The notes under the pieces: generated by a model
Database searches by the model: none
What the model was told of the DNA's origin: nothing
Seen by the model: only the letters and a program-made list of their open reading frames with translations
Source: a virus
Length of the DNA stretch: 28,860 nt
Virus record (IMG/VR): IMGVR_UViG_3300022187_000163
Location: 1 to 28,860 of that record
Direction: 5' to 3' (one strand)
Shown here: one piece after another, positions 21,127-28,566 of the stretch
How positions within the stretch are numbered: the stretch's first letter is position 1
Layout of the letters: every line of letters starts with the position of its first letter
Translations under genes and position numbers: made by a program

Positions 21127-21380
21127 GCAGAGAATTAGATAGAGCTAGGAATTTATGCGCTAGGAGGCCAATACCGCCTGCGATCAGGCAGTTAATCGAG
21201 CCGCTAGAAGCCAACGCGCCCGAGAGCGAGGCTCAAGACTTTGCAGAATTGCACGCAGTGATTGATGAATTGCTGCCAATCGAAAAACCCAAACCTAAAA
21301 GGAAAAAGAAAGATGCCGAACCATTACGGAAAAAAGAAGCCGAGCAAGAAGAAGAAAAAGCCGATGATGAAATAAACTAG
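21123..21380 (+). CDS. Small charged protein between minor head protein and scaffold
   Basis: An 85-residue protein overlapping the previous stop (ATGA). The N-terminal half is compact (NLCARRPIPPAIRQLIEPLE), while the C-terminal 35 residues are a highly charged Lys/Glu run (KPKPKRKKKDAEPLRKK...). No family is recognised. The position just before the scaffold and capsid genes suggests a head role. Its DNA also carries a Lys-rich overlapping frame at 21313. The 59 bases after it, before the scaffold gene, hold no clear feature. Confidence 0.6.
   Translation: MSRELDRARNLCARRPIPPAIRQLIEPLEANAPESEAQDFAELHAVIDELLPIEKPKPKRKKKDAEPLRKKEAEQEEEKADDEIN
21313..21375 (+). CDS. Possible nested Lys-rich peptide (20 residues)
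   Basis: In the +1 frame within the preceding gene, ATG 21313 after GGAAAAAGAAAG encodes a 20-residue peptide MPNHYGKKKP... with nine lysines, ending at TAA 21375. Short proteins beginning MP..YGK and rich in Lys are seen beside capsid genes in marine phages (from memory). It may also be a by-product of the A-rich coding sequence. Confidence 0.3.
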   Translation: MPNHYGKKKPSKKKKKPMMK

Positions 21381-21439
21381 CTAAACTTAGAATTTATGGG
21401 TTAAACTTCCCGCAATACTCATTAGAGGATAATCGTTAC

Positions 21440-22096
21440 GTGAGCGAAGAAATCATGGAAAGTGTCGAAACTGAAACGACCGAAACTATTCAGGAACAAA
21501 AGACTTTTACGCAAGACGAGTTAGACCGCATAGTTGCTGATCGCATAGCGCGAGAACGCAAGAAAGCGGAGAAGAAACTCGAAGGGATAGACCTCGAAGA
21601 AGCACGTAAAATCATGCAAGAGCGTGAGCAAGCGGAGCTGGAACGCCAAAAGGAACGCGGCGAGTTCGAGAACATCCTGAAGCAGACCGTCGAAAAGAAA
21701 GATATGGAGATAAAAGCGTACAAACAAAAGCTGCAAGAGACCCTGGTCGATGGATCATTACTCAACGCAGCCAGCAAGCATGACGCAGTATCCCCAGATC
21801 AGGTATCGCAGTTGCTTAAAGGGCAAGTAAGACTCGCTGAAGATGGCGGGGTTGAAGTGCTAGATCCGCAAGGCACACCGCGATATAACGATAGCGGCAA
21901 TATGCTTACAGTAGATGAGCTTGTTGCTGACTTTTTAACAGCTAATCCGCACTTTGTCCGCGCTTCAAGCGGTGGGACGGGGAGCAGAGGAAATGCTGGT
22001 GGCTTGACTCCGAAGCCTGTTTCGGTGGCTGATATGGTCGATAATTGGAACTCTGGCGGTAGGGAAGCCTACGCTGCCATGAAGAAAGCCAAATAG
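21440..22096 (+). CDS. Capsid assembly scaffolding protein
   Basis: A 218-residue protein, starting at GTG 21440 (GAGGATAATCGTTAC upstream) or ATG 21455. The layout is the usual phage scaffold: an acidic Thr/Glu-rich N-terminus, FTQDELDRIVADRIARERKK, a long coiled coil (EEARKIMQEREQAELERQKE), and a C-terminal domain (FLTANPHFVRASSGGTGS). The DELDxIVxxRIxRER motif is typical of scaffold families such as DUF4355. It guides coat assembly and then leaves the head. Placement directly before the major capsid gene supports the role. Confidence 0.85.
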   Translation: MSEEIMESVETETTETIQEQKTFTQDELDRIVADRIARERKKAEKKLEGIDLEEARKIMQEREQAELERQKERGEFENILKQTVEKKDMEIKAYKQKLQETLVDGSLLNAASKHDAVSPDQVSQLLKGQVRLAEDGGVEVLDPQGTPRYNDSGNMLTVDELVADFLTANPHFVRASSGGTGSRGNAGGLTPKPVSVADMVDNWNSGGREAYAAMKKAK

Positions 22097-22130
22097 ACCC
22101 AATTAACCTAAACAATTTGGAGAACTACCA

Positions 22131-22964
22131 ATGGCTGCTACAACTAGTACAACTTTAGACGATTTATTCGTCAACATTATCGCTCAGGCACGATTTACTG
22201 CTGAAGAGCAATCCTTAATGATGGGCCTAGTAACCCGTTATGATATCGGCGCTGATGCTGGTAAAACCATTCAGGTTCCTAAGTATCCTGCGATTACGGC
22301 TGCTGATTTAACCGAAGGCACTGACATGTCATCAACGACTGTTAGCACCAGCGCGGTAACGATCAGTGTGCAGGAAGTAGGTGCTCAGGTTGTTTTGACC
22401 GACGTTGCTGCAATGGGTGCTGGTAATCCAGCAGAAGAATTAGGAACTGTCCTTGGTAACTCAATCGCTACCAAGATGGACAAAGACTTAATCGCTTTGT
22501 TCGATGGTTTTTCTAGCTCTCTGGGCGCTGCCGCACAAGAAATTACAGTTGCTGACCTATTTAAAGCTGCTGCTACTTTGCGTGCTAATAAGATCACTGG
22601 CCGTATGTCGGCTGTCGTGCATCCTTATCAGGCCTATCAGCTCAAAGCTAACCTGACAAATACCTTCGCCAATCCAAATGCTGGCGACGCGCAGAACACC
22701 GCTATGGTGAACGCGTATGTTGGTACGATTGCGGGTATAGACATCTACGAGTCTGCAAATATCACGATTGACGGTAATGGCGATGCGAAGGGCGCAGTTT
22801 TTGCACCTGAAGCACTTGCTATTGCTATGAAGCGTGACTTCCAGATCGAGCCACAGCGCGACGCATCTTTGCGAGCATTCGAGCTTAACGCTACTGCCGT
22901 ATATGGCGTAGGCGAGCTTGATGACAGCTATGGCGTTGAGATGTTCTTCGACGCAGTACTTTAA
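22131..22964 (+). CDS. Major capsid protein (HK97-fold type)
   Basis: A 277-residue protein with TTGGAGAACTACCA before the ATG. It opens MAATTSTTLDDLFVNIIAQA, then has a long Thr/Val-rich strand region (GKTIQVPKYPAITAADL), VGAQVVLTDVAAM, KMDKDLIALFDGF, RMSAVVHPYQAYQLK and a C-terminal QIEPQRDASLRAFELNATAV segment, ending in a YGVEMFFDAVL strand. The composition, order after the scaffold and overall pattern match N4-gp56/P22-like HK97-fold coat proteins. No fused protease or signal is present. Codon use appears smooth, as expected for a highly expressed gene. Confidence 0.88.
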   Translation: MAATTSTTLDDLFVNIIAQARFTAEEQSLMMGLVTRYDIGADAGKTIQVPKYPAITAADLTEGTDMSSTTVSTSAVTISVQEVGAQVVLTDVAAMGAGNPAEELGTVLGNSIATKMDKDLIALFDGFSSSLGAAAQEITVADLFKAAATLRANKITGRMSAVVHPYQAYQLKANLTNTFANPNAGDAQNTAMVNAYVGTIAGIDIYESANITIDGNGDAKGAVFAPEALAIAMKRDFQIEPQRDASLRAFELNATAVYGVGELDDSYGVEMFFDAVL

Positions 22965-22974
22965 ACTGCACCTT

Positions 22975-23005
22975 GAAACAGCCCTGCTTATGCGGGGCTT
23001 GTTTC
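22975..23005 (+). terminator. Hairpin after the major capsid gene
   Basis: GAAACA (22975-22980) plus GCCC pair with GGGC (22995-22998) plus TGTTTC (23000-23005), with an interior GC/GC pair and a one-base bulge. There is no long U-tract, so it is better read as a partial terminator or an RNA-stabilising element that raises capsid expression relative to downstream genes. Confidence 0.45.
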
Positions 23006-23019
23006 TTGCAGGAGATTCT

Positions 23020-23307
23020 ATGGCGATCACCTATCGAGGCGAAAGTTTTGAGGGCTACAACAAGCCAAAACGCACCCCAAAACACCCTGACAAAAGCCAC
23101 GCAGTATTGGCAAAGCAAGGCGATAAAGTTCGCCTAATACGTTTTGGTCAACAAGGCGCAGATAACAAGCCGCCGAGAAAAGGTGAAAGCGAAGCAGATA
23201 AAGCAAAGCGCAGGTCGTTTAAAGCTAGATTTGCAAAACAAATTGCCGCAGGGCGAAAAGATAAAACCGCATCAGCGGCTTATTGGGCCGACAAGGTGAA
23301 ATGGTAA
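23020..23307 (+). CDS. Conserved marine phage head-region protein (DUF6321-like)
   Basis: The start is ATG 23020 behind GCAGGAGATTCT; the longer frame upstream is an artefact. The 95-residue basic protein contains FEGYNKPKRTPKHPDKSHAV, LAKQGDKVRLIRFGQQGA and a C-terminal FAKQIAAGRKDKTASAAYW segment ending KVKW. This pattern is widespread in marine phages, which I associate with DUF6321 from memory. Its biochemical role is unknown; the position after the capsid suggests a virion or DNA-binding protein. Confidence 0.7.
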   Translation: MAITYRGESFEGYNKPKRTPKHPDKSHAVLAKQGDKVRLIRFGQQGADNKPPRKGESEADKAKRRSFKARFAKQIAAGRKDKTASAAYWADKVKW

Positions 23308-23720
23308 TGGCATTTTCACAAGATTCAGATTTAGTTGCTTTGATACCTGATATTCTGACTTTTGGTATAACTTCGTTTTCTGACGAACACGCCAGAGCAG
23401 AAGCCGATTTAATCAGAACGATTCGGAATGAATGGTGGCACAAGAAAGGCATAAAAGGCGAAATGGTATCGTCTTATCTTACTGACTCACAGTGGACGCG
23501 TTGCAATGCGTACCTAGTGCTATGGAAGTATGCTTTGCCGCAGCTAACTAATTGGGTAGACGGTGACAGATTTAAAGAAATGCTGGACTTTTACAAGGTA
23601 CGTTACGAAGAAGAAATCACCGACATATTTAAAGACGGAGTTGAATACGACGACGATAATAGCGGAACTATTGACGACGACGAAAAAGCAATAGTCTCTT
23701 TTGGTCGGTTGGTGCGATAG
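23307..23720 (+). CDS. Head-tail adaptor-like protein with an EF-hand-type loop
   Basis: The start is ATG 23307, overlapping the previous TAA, behind AAGGTG. The 137-residue product is helical (PDILTFGITSFSDEHARAEA, then IRTIRNEWWHKKG, then WTRCNAYLVLWKYALPQL). Position between capsid and tail-completion genes fits a head-tail adaptor. Residues 115-126 (DDDNSGTIDDDE) match an EF-hand calcium loop (D-x-D-x-S-G-x-I-x-x-x-E). Calcium binding is inferred from this motif; EF-like loops in connector proteins are plausible for a marine virion. Confidence 0.7.
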   Translation: MAFSQDSDLVALIPDILTFGITSFSDEHARAEADLIRTIRNEWWHKKGIKGEMVSSYLTDSQWTRCNAYLVLWKYALPQLTNWVDGDRFKEMLDFYKVRYEEEITDIFKDGVEYDDDNSGTIDDDEKAIVSFGRLVR

Positions 23721-24172
23721 TGGCCGTTGCTGGTGTATTGGCTCGCGGCCTTGGTATTAGGCTGCTTACTAAGCCAAAAGACATTGAACAGGTTGCAAAG
23801 AAAGCACAAAAAGAAATCAAAAAAGATATACCTCGAGCGATTTTGCGAACTGGCTTGCTAGGGCAGCAGATAATAAAACAGCGCACAGCAAAAGGTGTCG
23901 GTTTTGGTGGCGGTTTTAAAGGCTATTCACCGCAGTATATGGCGGCACTCTCGAAGCAAGGCAAGCCAACATCGCCAGTGGATCTGTTTAACACAGGCCA
24001 AATGCTGAGATCGATGCAAGTAAGACGCAGAGACAACAGGACTGCCGAGCTATATTTTGACAACAAACAAGCCGCAGAAAAAGCAGCAATGAACAATAAA
24101 ACTCGGCCTTTTTTTGGCTTTAATCGGAAAGAAGAATTAAGGCTAGGCGAATACTTTAGGAAGCAACTGTGA
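23720..24172 (+). CDS. Tail completion / virion morphogenesis protein
   Basis: A 150-residue protein starting at GTG 23720 and overlapping the previous TAG by one base. It is basic and helical, with PRAILRTGLLGQQIIKQRTA, GYSPQYMAALSKQG, VDLFNTGQMLRSMQVRRRD and a C-terminal RPFFGFNRKEELRLGEYF. The 'L..TG.mL.SM.v......a...f' and 'RpFfGf...e' patterns are those of phage virion morphogenesis (Mu gpG/P2 gpS-like) proteins. It would join tail and head. Family assignment by pattern is moderate. Confidence 0.65.
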   Translation: MAVAGVLARGLGIRLLTKPKDIEQVAKKAQKEIKKDIPRAILRTGLLGQQIIKQRTAKGVGFGGGFKGYSPQYMAALSKQGKPTSPVDLFNTGQMLRSMQVRRRDNRTAELYFDNKQAAEKAAMNNKTRPFFGFNRKEELRLGEYFRKQL

Positions 24173-24603
24173 GCGTCAGAGAAGATATAGCATCGAACCT
24201 GGTCACCACGTTGCAAGCAGTGACCACGCCTGTAACGATTAAATATGTTACGCGAGAGCCTTTTGATTTCGATAAATTAAGCAACGCACAATTTCCTGCA
24301 ATACTGGTTAGAACACAGAACGAAGACAGGCAAGATTCAAGTATAAAAGGCTCACTGACGCAAAGATTTGCGACGGTTGACTATCAGCTCGTTTGCTATG
24401 TAAAGGCATCGGCTATAGACACTGCCAGAAATAACATCATCGAGGCAATAGAGGAAAAGTTAGACATTGATAGAACGCGGGGTGGGTATGCGATAGACAC
24501 CCAAATCGTTAGTATAGAAACAGATGACGGTTCTATTGATCCAGTCGGCGGTGTTATTATAACGGTACGAATCGAGTATCAATTTACCAGAGGCACAACT
24601 TAG
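24169..24603 (+). CDS. Tail terminator-like protein
   Basis: A 144-residue protein starting at GTG 24169, 4-base overlap with the previous gene. It has an N-terminal helix (SVREDIASNLVTTLQAV), a strand PFDFDKLSNAQFPAILVRT, and a beta-rich C-terminal part (TVDYQLVCYVKASAIDTA, then GGVIITVRIEYQFTRG). This is the lambda gpU/tail-terminator layout, and its place just before the major tail protein agrees. It should cap the tail tube and connect it to the head. Confidence 0.65.
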   Translation: MSVREDIASNLVTTLQAVTTPVTIKYVTREPFDFDKLSNAQFPAILVRTQNEDRQDSSIKGSLTQRFATVDYQLVCYVKASAIDTARNNIIEAIEEKLDIDRTRGGYAIDTQIVSIETDDGSIDPVGGVIITVRIEYQFTRGTT

Positions 24604-24614
24604 AGGATTTTTAA

Positions 24615-25010
24615 ATGGCTACGACAAAAGGTTCAACAGGCGTTATCAAGCTCGCTGTATCAGGCGGGACTGTTGCTGCTATGGGCGAGGTGCGATCCTA
24701 CACCCTTACGCAGTCAGCGGATACAATCGAAGATACCACGATGGGCGATACTAATCGCACCTACGTTTCATCTCTTAAAACTGGCACTTTATCGGCTGAG
24801 GTTTACTGGGATGATGCCGATGCAGTTCAGTTAGTAATGGATGCGGCGGCTGATGTAATTTTCGAGGTTTACCCGACAGGAACAGGGGCTGGAGAAAAGT
24901 ATTACTCTGGCGCAGGCATTGTGACGAGCAACGAAATCACGGCATCTTTTGATGGCATGGTAGAAGGTTCGTTTGAGGTGCAAATCTCAGGCGCGGTGAC
25001 TGAAACATAA
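24615..25010 (+). CDS. Major tail tube protein
   Basis: A 131-residue beta-rich protein: MATTKGSTGVIKLAV, VRSYTLTQSADTIEDTTMGD, YVSSLKTGTLSAEVYWDD, and a C-terminal NEITASFDGMVEGSFEVQIS. The 'veSytLtqsaDtie.Tt' and 'sf.G....f.vq.sG' elements are typical of siphovirus major tail proteins. Followed by the chaperone frameshift pair and the tape measure, it occupies the canonical place. The tube-forming role is well supported by order. Confidence 0.85.
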   Translation: MATTKGSTGVIKLAVSGGTVAAMGEVRSYTLTQSADTIEDTTMGDTNRTYVSSLKTGTLSAEVYWDDADAVQLVMDAAADVIFEVYPTGTGAGEKYYSGAGIVTSNEITASFDGMVEGSFEVQISGAVTET

Positions 25011-25025
25011 GGATAGGGGTAGCAA

Positions 25026-25376
25026 ATGGGGTTAGCGAAGGAGTTACGCAACAGGCGCACAGTTACGCCACGGACAATAACCGTTGACCAATGGGCTGAC
25101 GAAGATGGTCAGCCTTTTGTCATGTATTGTTTTCCGATTACTTGTTACGACATAAATGAGCTTCAGAAAAAACATCCTAAATTTCTGGAGAACACGACCA
25201 TCGCAGCTATGGTTGATTTAATCATTATGAAAGCAGCAAGTGAGGATGGCGAAAAGCTGTTTAAAGCTGCCGAAGATCGAATTGATCTGATGGGAGAAGA
25301 AACAGCGGTCATTTCTGGCATTGCTGAGCAAATGTTTTCCGAAATACAATCTGCGGAGGATGCCGAAAAAAACTGA
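25026..25376 (+). CDS. Tail assembly chaperone (lambda G-like)
   Basis: A 116-residue protein: RTITVDQWADEDGQPFVMYC, then NELQKKHPKFLENTTIAAMVD, then EDRIDLMGEETAVISGIAEQ. It precedes the tape measure gene, as lambda G does. Its last codons GAA AAA AAC contain the heptamer A AAA AAC, three bases before the stop. A ribosome that slips -1 there reads on through the following frame to 25516, giving a G-T-like fusion. Chaperones of this type coat the tape measure before tube assembly. Confidence 0.82.
   Translation: MGLAKELRNRRTVTPRTITVDQWADEDGQPFVMYCFPITCYDINELQKKHPKFLENTTIAAMVDLIIMKAASEDGEKLFKAAEDRIDLMGEETAVISGIAEQMFSEIQSAEDAEKN
25367..25373 (+). promoter_or_regulatory. Programmed -1 frameshift site A AAA AAC
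   Basis: The heptamer has the X XXY YYZ form in the zero frame, directly before the TGA at 25374-25376. Slipping -1 makes base 25373 start a CTG codon and opens 47 further residues. This matches the tail chaperone frameshift known from lambda G/GT and conserved in long-tailed phages. Confidence 0.85.
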
Positions 25377-25516
25377 TGTCCGATCCGCTAAGGATGAATT
25401 TAATCTCCTTGGCTGATCGGTTGCACATGACTATAGCAGACGCAGAGCAAATGTCGCTCACTGAAGTTAATGAGTGGATGGCATATTTTAAGATTCTGAA
25501 GGACAAAGATGGCTAA
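25376..25516 (+). CDS. T-like extension of the tail chaperone (frameshift product; also an ORF with its own ATG)
   Basis: After -1 slippage the frame reads from CTG 25373 to TAA 25514-25516, adding 47 residues to the 116-residue chaperone (163 in all). ATG 25376, overlapping the zero-frame stop, could also start a free 46-residue protein. The sequence (MNLISLADRLHMTIADAEQM, then EVNEWMAYFKILK) looks like the lambda T/DUF4035-type region that contacts the tape measure. It overlaps the tape measure start by 8 bases. Expression as a fusion is strongly suggested by the slippery site. Confidence 0.8.
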   Translation: MSDPLRMNLISLADRLHMTIADAEQMSLTEVNEWMAYFKILKDKDG

Positions 25517-27188
25517 CCAAGACGTAAGAATAAGCATAAAAGCGGTTGATAAGACCAAAGCAGGCTTTTCTGGCGTTACCAGTGGCCTGAAGAAGATTTC
25601 GGGCGCTGTTTTTAACATGAAGAATGCGCTGCTCGGCACAGTTGGTGCAGCGGGTTTTGGCGCTTTAATTAAATCCTCAATTAACGCAGGCGATGAGTTA
25701 GCAAAAACTGCTGACAAATTAGGCGTTACCACCACCGCGCTCGCGGGACTCAGACACGCAGCAGAACTAACAGGCGTATCCACGGGAACGATGGATATGG
25801 CTATGCAGAGGTTCACTCGTAGAGCCGCAGAAGCCGCTCAAGGCACTGGTGAAGCGAAAGGCGCTTTGCAAGAGCTAGGCATAAATGCTGAGGATTTAGT
25901 TAAGTTGCCGCTCGATCAGCAGATGAGCGTTGTTGCTGACTCGATGGCTGGAGTTGAAAAACAGTCTGATAAAGTTCGCTTGGCGATGAAGCTGTTCGAT
26001 TCTGAAGGTGTCGCGCTTGTTAATACTCTGGCAGGCGGGTCTGAAGCCTTGGAGAAAATGACTTCAGAAGCTGAGCAATTAGGAATTACGCTTAGTCGCA
26101 CAGATACAGCACAGATGGAAGCGGCGAATGATTCGCTTACTCGTCTCAAAGCAGTATTCACAGGCCTGACCAATCAATTAGGCATAGCTTTTGCACCAAT
26201 TATTACATTTGTCGCTGATGGCTTTAGGCAAGCTGCGCTTGATTCTAGCGATTTCGGCAATATAGGCCAGAGAGTGGCCGCTGCTTTAGTTAAAGCGTTC
26301 GGCTTTGTTCGCAATATGGTGCATGGCCTGCAAATCATTTTTATGGGTGCGAAACTTGGCGTGCTCGTACTTGCAAACGCTATAGGCGACAATCTCATTC
26401 CAGTTATAGACGGTTTCATCAAATACTATAACAAGATAGCCGCAGTCGTTCCGATGATGACTAAAATAAGCACCACGGGCGCGGAGATAATGGGCAATCT
26501 TCCTGCTCAGATTGAAGAAACCAGAGCACAAATAGCAGAGATGCTAATGATGAATCCTGGTGATGCTTTAGTCGAACAAATGACGGAGTTTTTTGTTGCA
26601 AGCAGGAAGGCAGCAGAAACAGTCGCAGAGCTAAAAGACGGAATCGCAACTTTGCCAGCCGAGACAGTAACTGGGTTTCAAAAAATGGGCGGCGCACTTG
26701 AAGACTTCCTAAACAAGCTGCCAACTTTAAAAGATAACCTTGATACGCTAACGAAAAGCACGTTTAAAGGCATGTCTGAAGGCTTAATGAGTATCGTAAA
26801 GGGTACGGCATCAGTAGGTGACGCATTTAAGAAGATGGCAGCACAATTAATCATGCAAGCTATCCAGCTATTCGTGATTGATAAGATTACAGGTGGGTTT
26901 TTGTCGTTTGTTAAGGGTTTGACAGGTAAAGCTATCGGCGGCCCAGTACAAGCTGGACAGCCCTATATGGTTGGTGAGCGCGGACCAGAAATGTTCGTCC
27001 CTAATCAGTCGGGTTCGATTGTTCCTAGCAACAAAATGGGCGGCGGCGGCATTACCGTAGTCAATAACGTAGATGCCAGAGGTGCAGATGCAAGCGTAGA
27101 CATTAAGATTCGCGCAGCTATGCAGCAAACTTCACAGCAAACTGTATCTACAATACAAGATTTGATGCGCCGTCGGAGATTCGTGTAA
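25509..27188 (+). CDS. Tape measure protein
   Basis: A 559-residue protein. N-terminal strands VRISIKAVDKTKAGFSGVTS are followed by a helical region with FGALIKSSINAGDELAKTAD and LGVTTTALAGLRHAAELTG, long helices with hydrophobic segments (VRNMVHGLQIIFMGAKLGVL), and the C-terminal signature GGPVQAGQPYMVGERGPEMF then VPNQSGSIVPS. These are the common tape measure marks. At roughly 0.15 nm per residue the length predicts a short tail tube of about 80 nm. It overlaps the chaperone extension. Confident call. Confidence 0.92.
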   Translation: MANQDVRISIKAVDKTKAGFSGVTSGLKKISGAVFNMKNALLGTVGAAGFGALIKSSINAGDELAKTADKLGVTTTALAGLRHAAELTGVSTGTMDMAMQRFTRRAAEAAQGTGEAKGALQELGINAEDLVKLPLDQQMSVVADSMAGVEKQSDKVRLAMKLFDSEGVALVNTLAGGSEALEKMTSEAEQLGITLSRTDTAQMEAANDSLTRLKAVFTGLTNQLGIAFAPIITFVADGFRQAALDSSDFGNIGQRVAAALVKAFGFVRNMVHGLQIIFMGAKLGVLVLANAIGDNLIPVIDGFIKYYNKIAAVVPMMTKISTTGAEIMGNLPAQIEETRAQIAEMLMMNPGDALVEQMTEFFVASRKAAETVAELKDGIATLPAETVTGFQKMGGALEDFLNKLPTLKDNLDTLTKSTFKGMSEGLMSIVKGTASVGDAFKKMAAQLIMQAIQLFVIDKITGGFLSFVKGLTGKAIGGPVQAGQPYMVGERGPEMFVPNQSGSIVPSNKMGGGGITVVNNVDARGADASVDIKIRAAMQQTSQQTVSTIQDLMRRRRFV

Positions 27189-27946
27189 TGACAACTTATA
27201 CATTTCCAAGCATAACGCCATCGTCCAGCGCATTCGAACTGGTAACGAATACACGAACCTTTCAAAGCCCACTGACTAACGCAGTCCAAACAGTTGCTAG
27301 AAAAGGCTCGCTTTGGAAAGCATCTTTGCAGTTTAATAATTTAAGCGGCGACAACAGGGCAATAATGCAAGCGTTTTTGACCAAGTTAAACGGTCAAGAG
27401 CATAGGTTCTTCTTGCCTGATCATTCATATACCAAAAGAGGCGCAGCGGCGACAGTAACGGTCAACGCGGGTGCGTTTGTGAATGGTACGATTTACGTCA
27501 TCACGGCAGTCGGAACAACTGATTTCACGGCTATCGGTGCGTCAGCGAACACTGTTGGGGTCGTGTTCACTGCAACGGGTGCGGGATCTGGTACGGGATC
27601 AGCGACTGCTAATAATTTATTTGTTGCGGGTGCTGGTCAGACGGGATCGACGTTAAACGTGGACAACGCTTCTTTGAATACGACTAATTATCTTCGTGCT
27701 GGTGATTACATCGCATTTAACAACGAGCTTCACATGGTCACAGATGACGTAGATTCAACGGGGACGGGTACGGTTGCGATACCGATAGCGCCACCGATCA
27801 GGAAGCCAACTGATAATAATGACTTGGTTGATTTCCTATATCCTGTTCTTGGCGTCTTTATGCTCGCAGGATCTACTGCTTGGGATAACCAACCAGGGAT
27901 TGTTTCATCATTCACTATTGAGGCGGTCGAGGACGTTCTAGCATGA
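27188..27946 (+). CDS. Minor tail / distal tail protein with inserted module
   Basis: A 252-residue protein overlapping the tape measure stop by one base. N-terminal 80 residues have FQSPLTNAVQTVARKGSLWK and LSGDNRAIMQAFLTKLNG, ending RFFLPDHSY, as in distal tail proteins. Residues 99-141 are a Gly/Ala/Thr-rich insertion also found at the left edge of the window. The C-terminal part resumes with NYLRAGDYIAFNNELHMVT and a GSTAWDNQPGIVSSFTIEAV end. Position after the tape measure supports a role in the tail tip. The insertion is likely a small add-on domain. Confidence 0.7.
   Translation: MTTYTFPSITPSSSAFELVTNTRTFQSPLTNAVQTVARKGSLWKASLQFNNLSGDNRAIMQAFLTKLNGQEHRFFLPDHSYTKRGAAATVTVNAGAFVNGTIYVITAVGTTDFTAIGASANTVGVVFTATGAGSGTGSATANNLFVAGAGQTGSTLNVDNASLNTTNYLRAGDYIAFNNELHMVTDDVDSTGTGTVAIPIAPPIRKPTDNNDLVDFLYPVLGVFMLAGSTAWDNQPGIVSSFTIEAVEDVLA
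27524..27607 (+). repeat. Tail-protein module, copy B (28 codons, matches 3-86)
   Basis: It encodes FTAIGASANTVGVVFTATGA plus GSGTGSAT, 23 of 28 residues identical to copy A. It is inserted between two parts of the minor tail protein. Similar segments are, as I recall, frequent in marine phage tail proteins. Confidence 0.8.
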
Positions 27947-28566
27947 GCAGGGGTTTTCCGGCAAACGTAGCAACGGCATTGGCCCAGCAGCATGTTGCTA
28001 TTGTTACGTTCGCAAAGCTAGAGTTTCCGTCTGGTACTTTATATGTTCACAACTCATTGGGAACGTATACTTGGGATAGCCAAGATTGGTTAGGTGTCGG
28101 TGATTTAGGGTCTATTTCACAAGTCGAAGAAGGCATCGACGTTAGCCCCTATGCGATAACCTTAACGCTTTCAGGTCTTGATGCCACAATATCAAGCGCA
28201 GCACTGACCGAAGATTACTTCATGCGCCCAGTCACAGTGTACATGGGTGTCTTGGATGCTGACGATGCTTTAATTGCTGACCCTACGCAGATTTGGGCTG
28301 GCTTCATGGATCAAATGAACGTCAGTTTAGGAGCCGATGGTGGCGATGCTATCCAGTTAATCGCGGAGTCTGAGCTTTCACGATTCGACGTATCACGGAA
28401 CTTGATGTACACCAACGCGGCGCAGCAAGAAAGATACTCAGGCGATTTATTCTTTAGCCATATTCACAAGGTTGAAGGTGCTAAGTTCAACTGGGGAGCT
28501 AGGACTGCTGGTGGCAATTACCCTGAAGATGATGCTACACGTTTAACAACTCAAACTCTTAGATAA
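27943..28566 (+). CDS. Tail tip hub-region protein (DUF2163-like)
   Basis: A 207-residue protein overlapping the previous stop by 4 bases. It starts SRGFPANVATALAQQHVAIV and has a beta-rich core: FAKLEFPSGTLYVHNSLG, WLGVGDLGSISQVEEGIDVS, PYAITLTLSGLDATISSAAL, VTVYMGVLDADDAL and IQLIAESELSRFDVSRN. This matches the DUF2163/minor tail protein placed between distal tail and peptidase genes in siphoviruses and GTAs. It is likely part of the tail tip. Family identification by pattern is moderate. Confidence 0.65.
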   Translation: MSRGFPANVATALAQQHVAIVTFAKLEFPSGTLYVHNSLGTYTWDSQDWLGVGDLGSISQVEEGIDVSPYAITLTLSGLDATISSAALTEDYFMRPVTVYMGVLDADDALIADPTQIWAGFMDQMNVSLGADGGDAIQLIAESELSRFDVSRNLMYTNAAQQERYSGDLFFSHIHKVEGAKFNWGARTAGGNYPEDDATRLTTQTLR

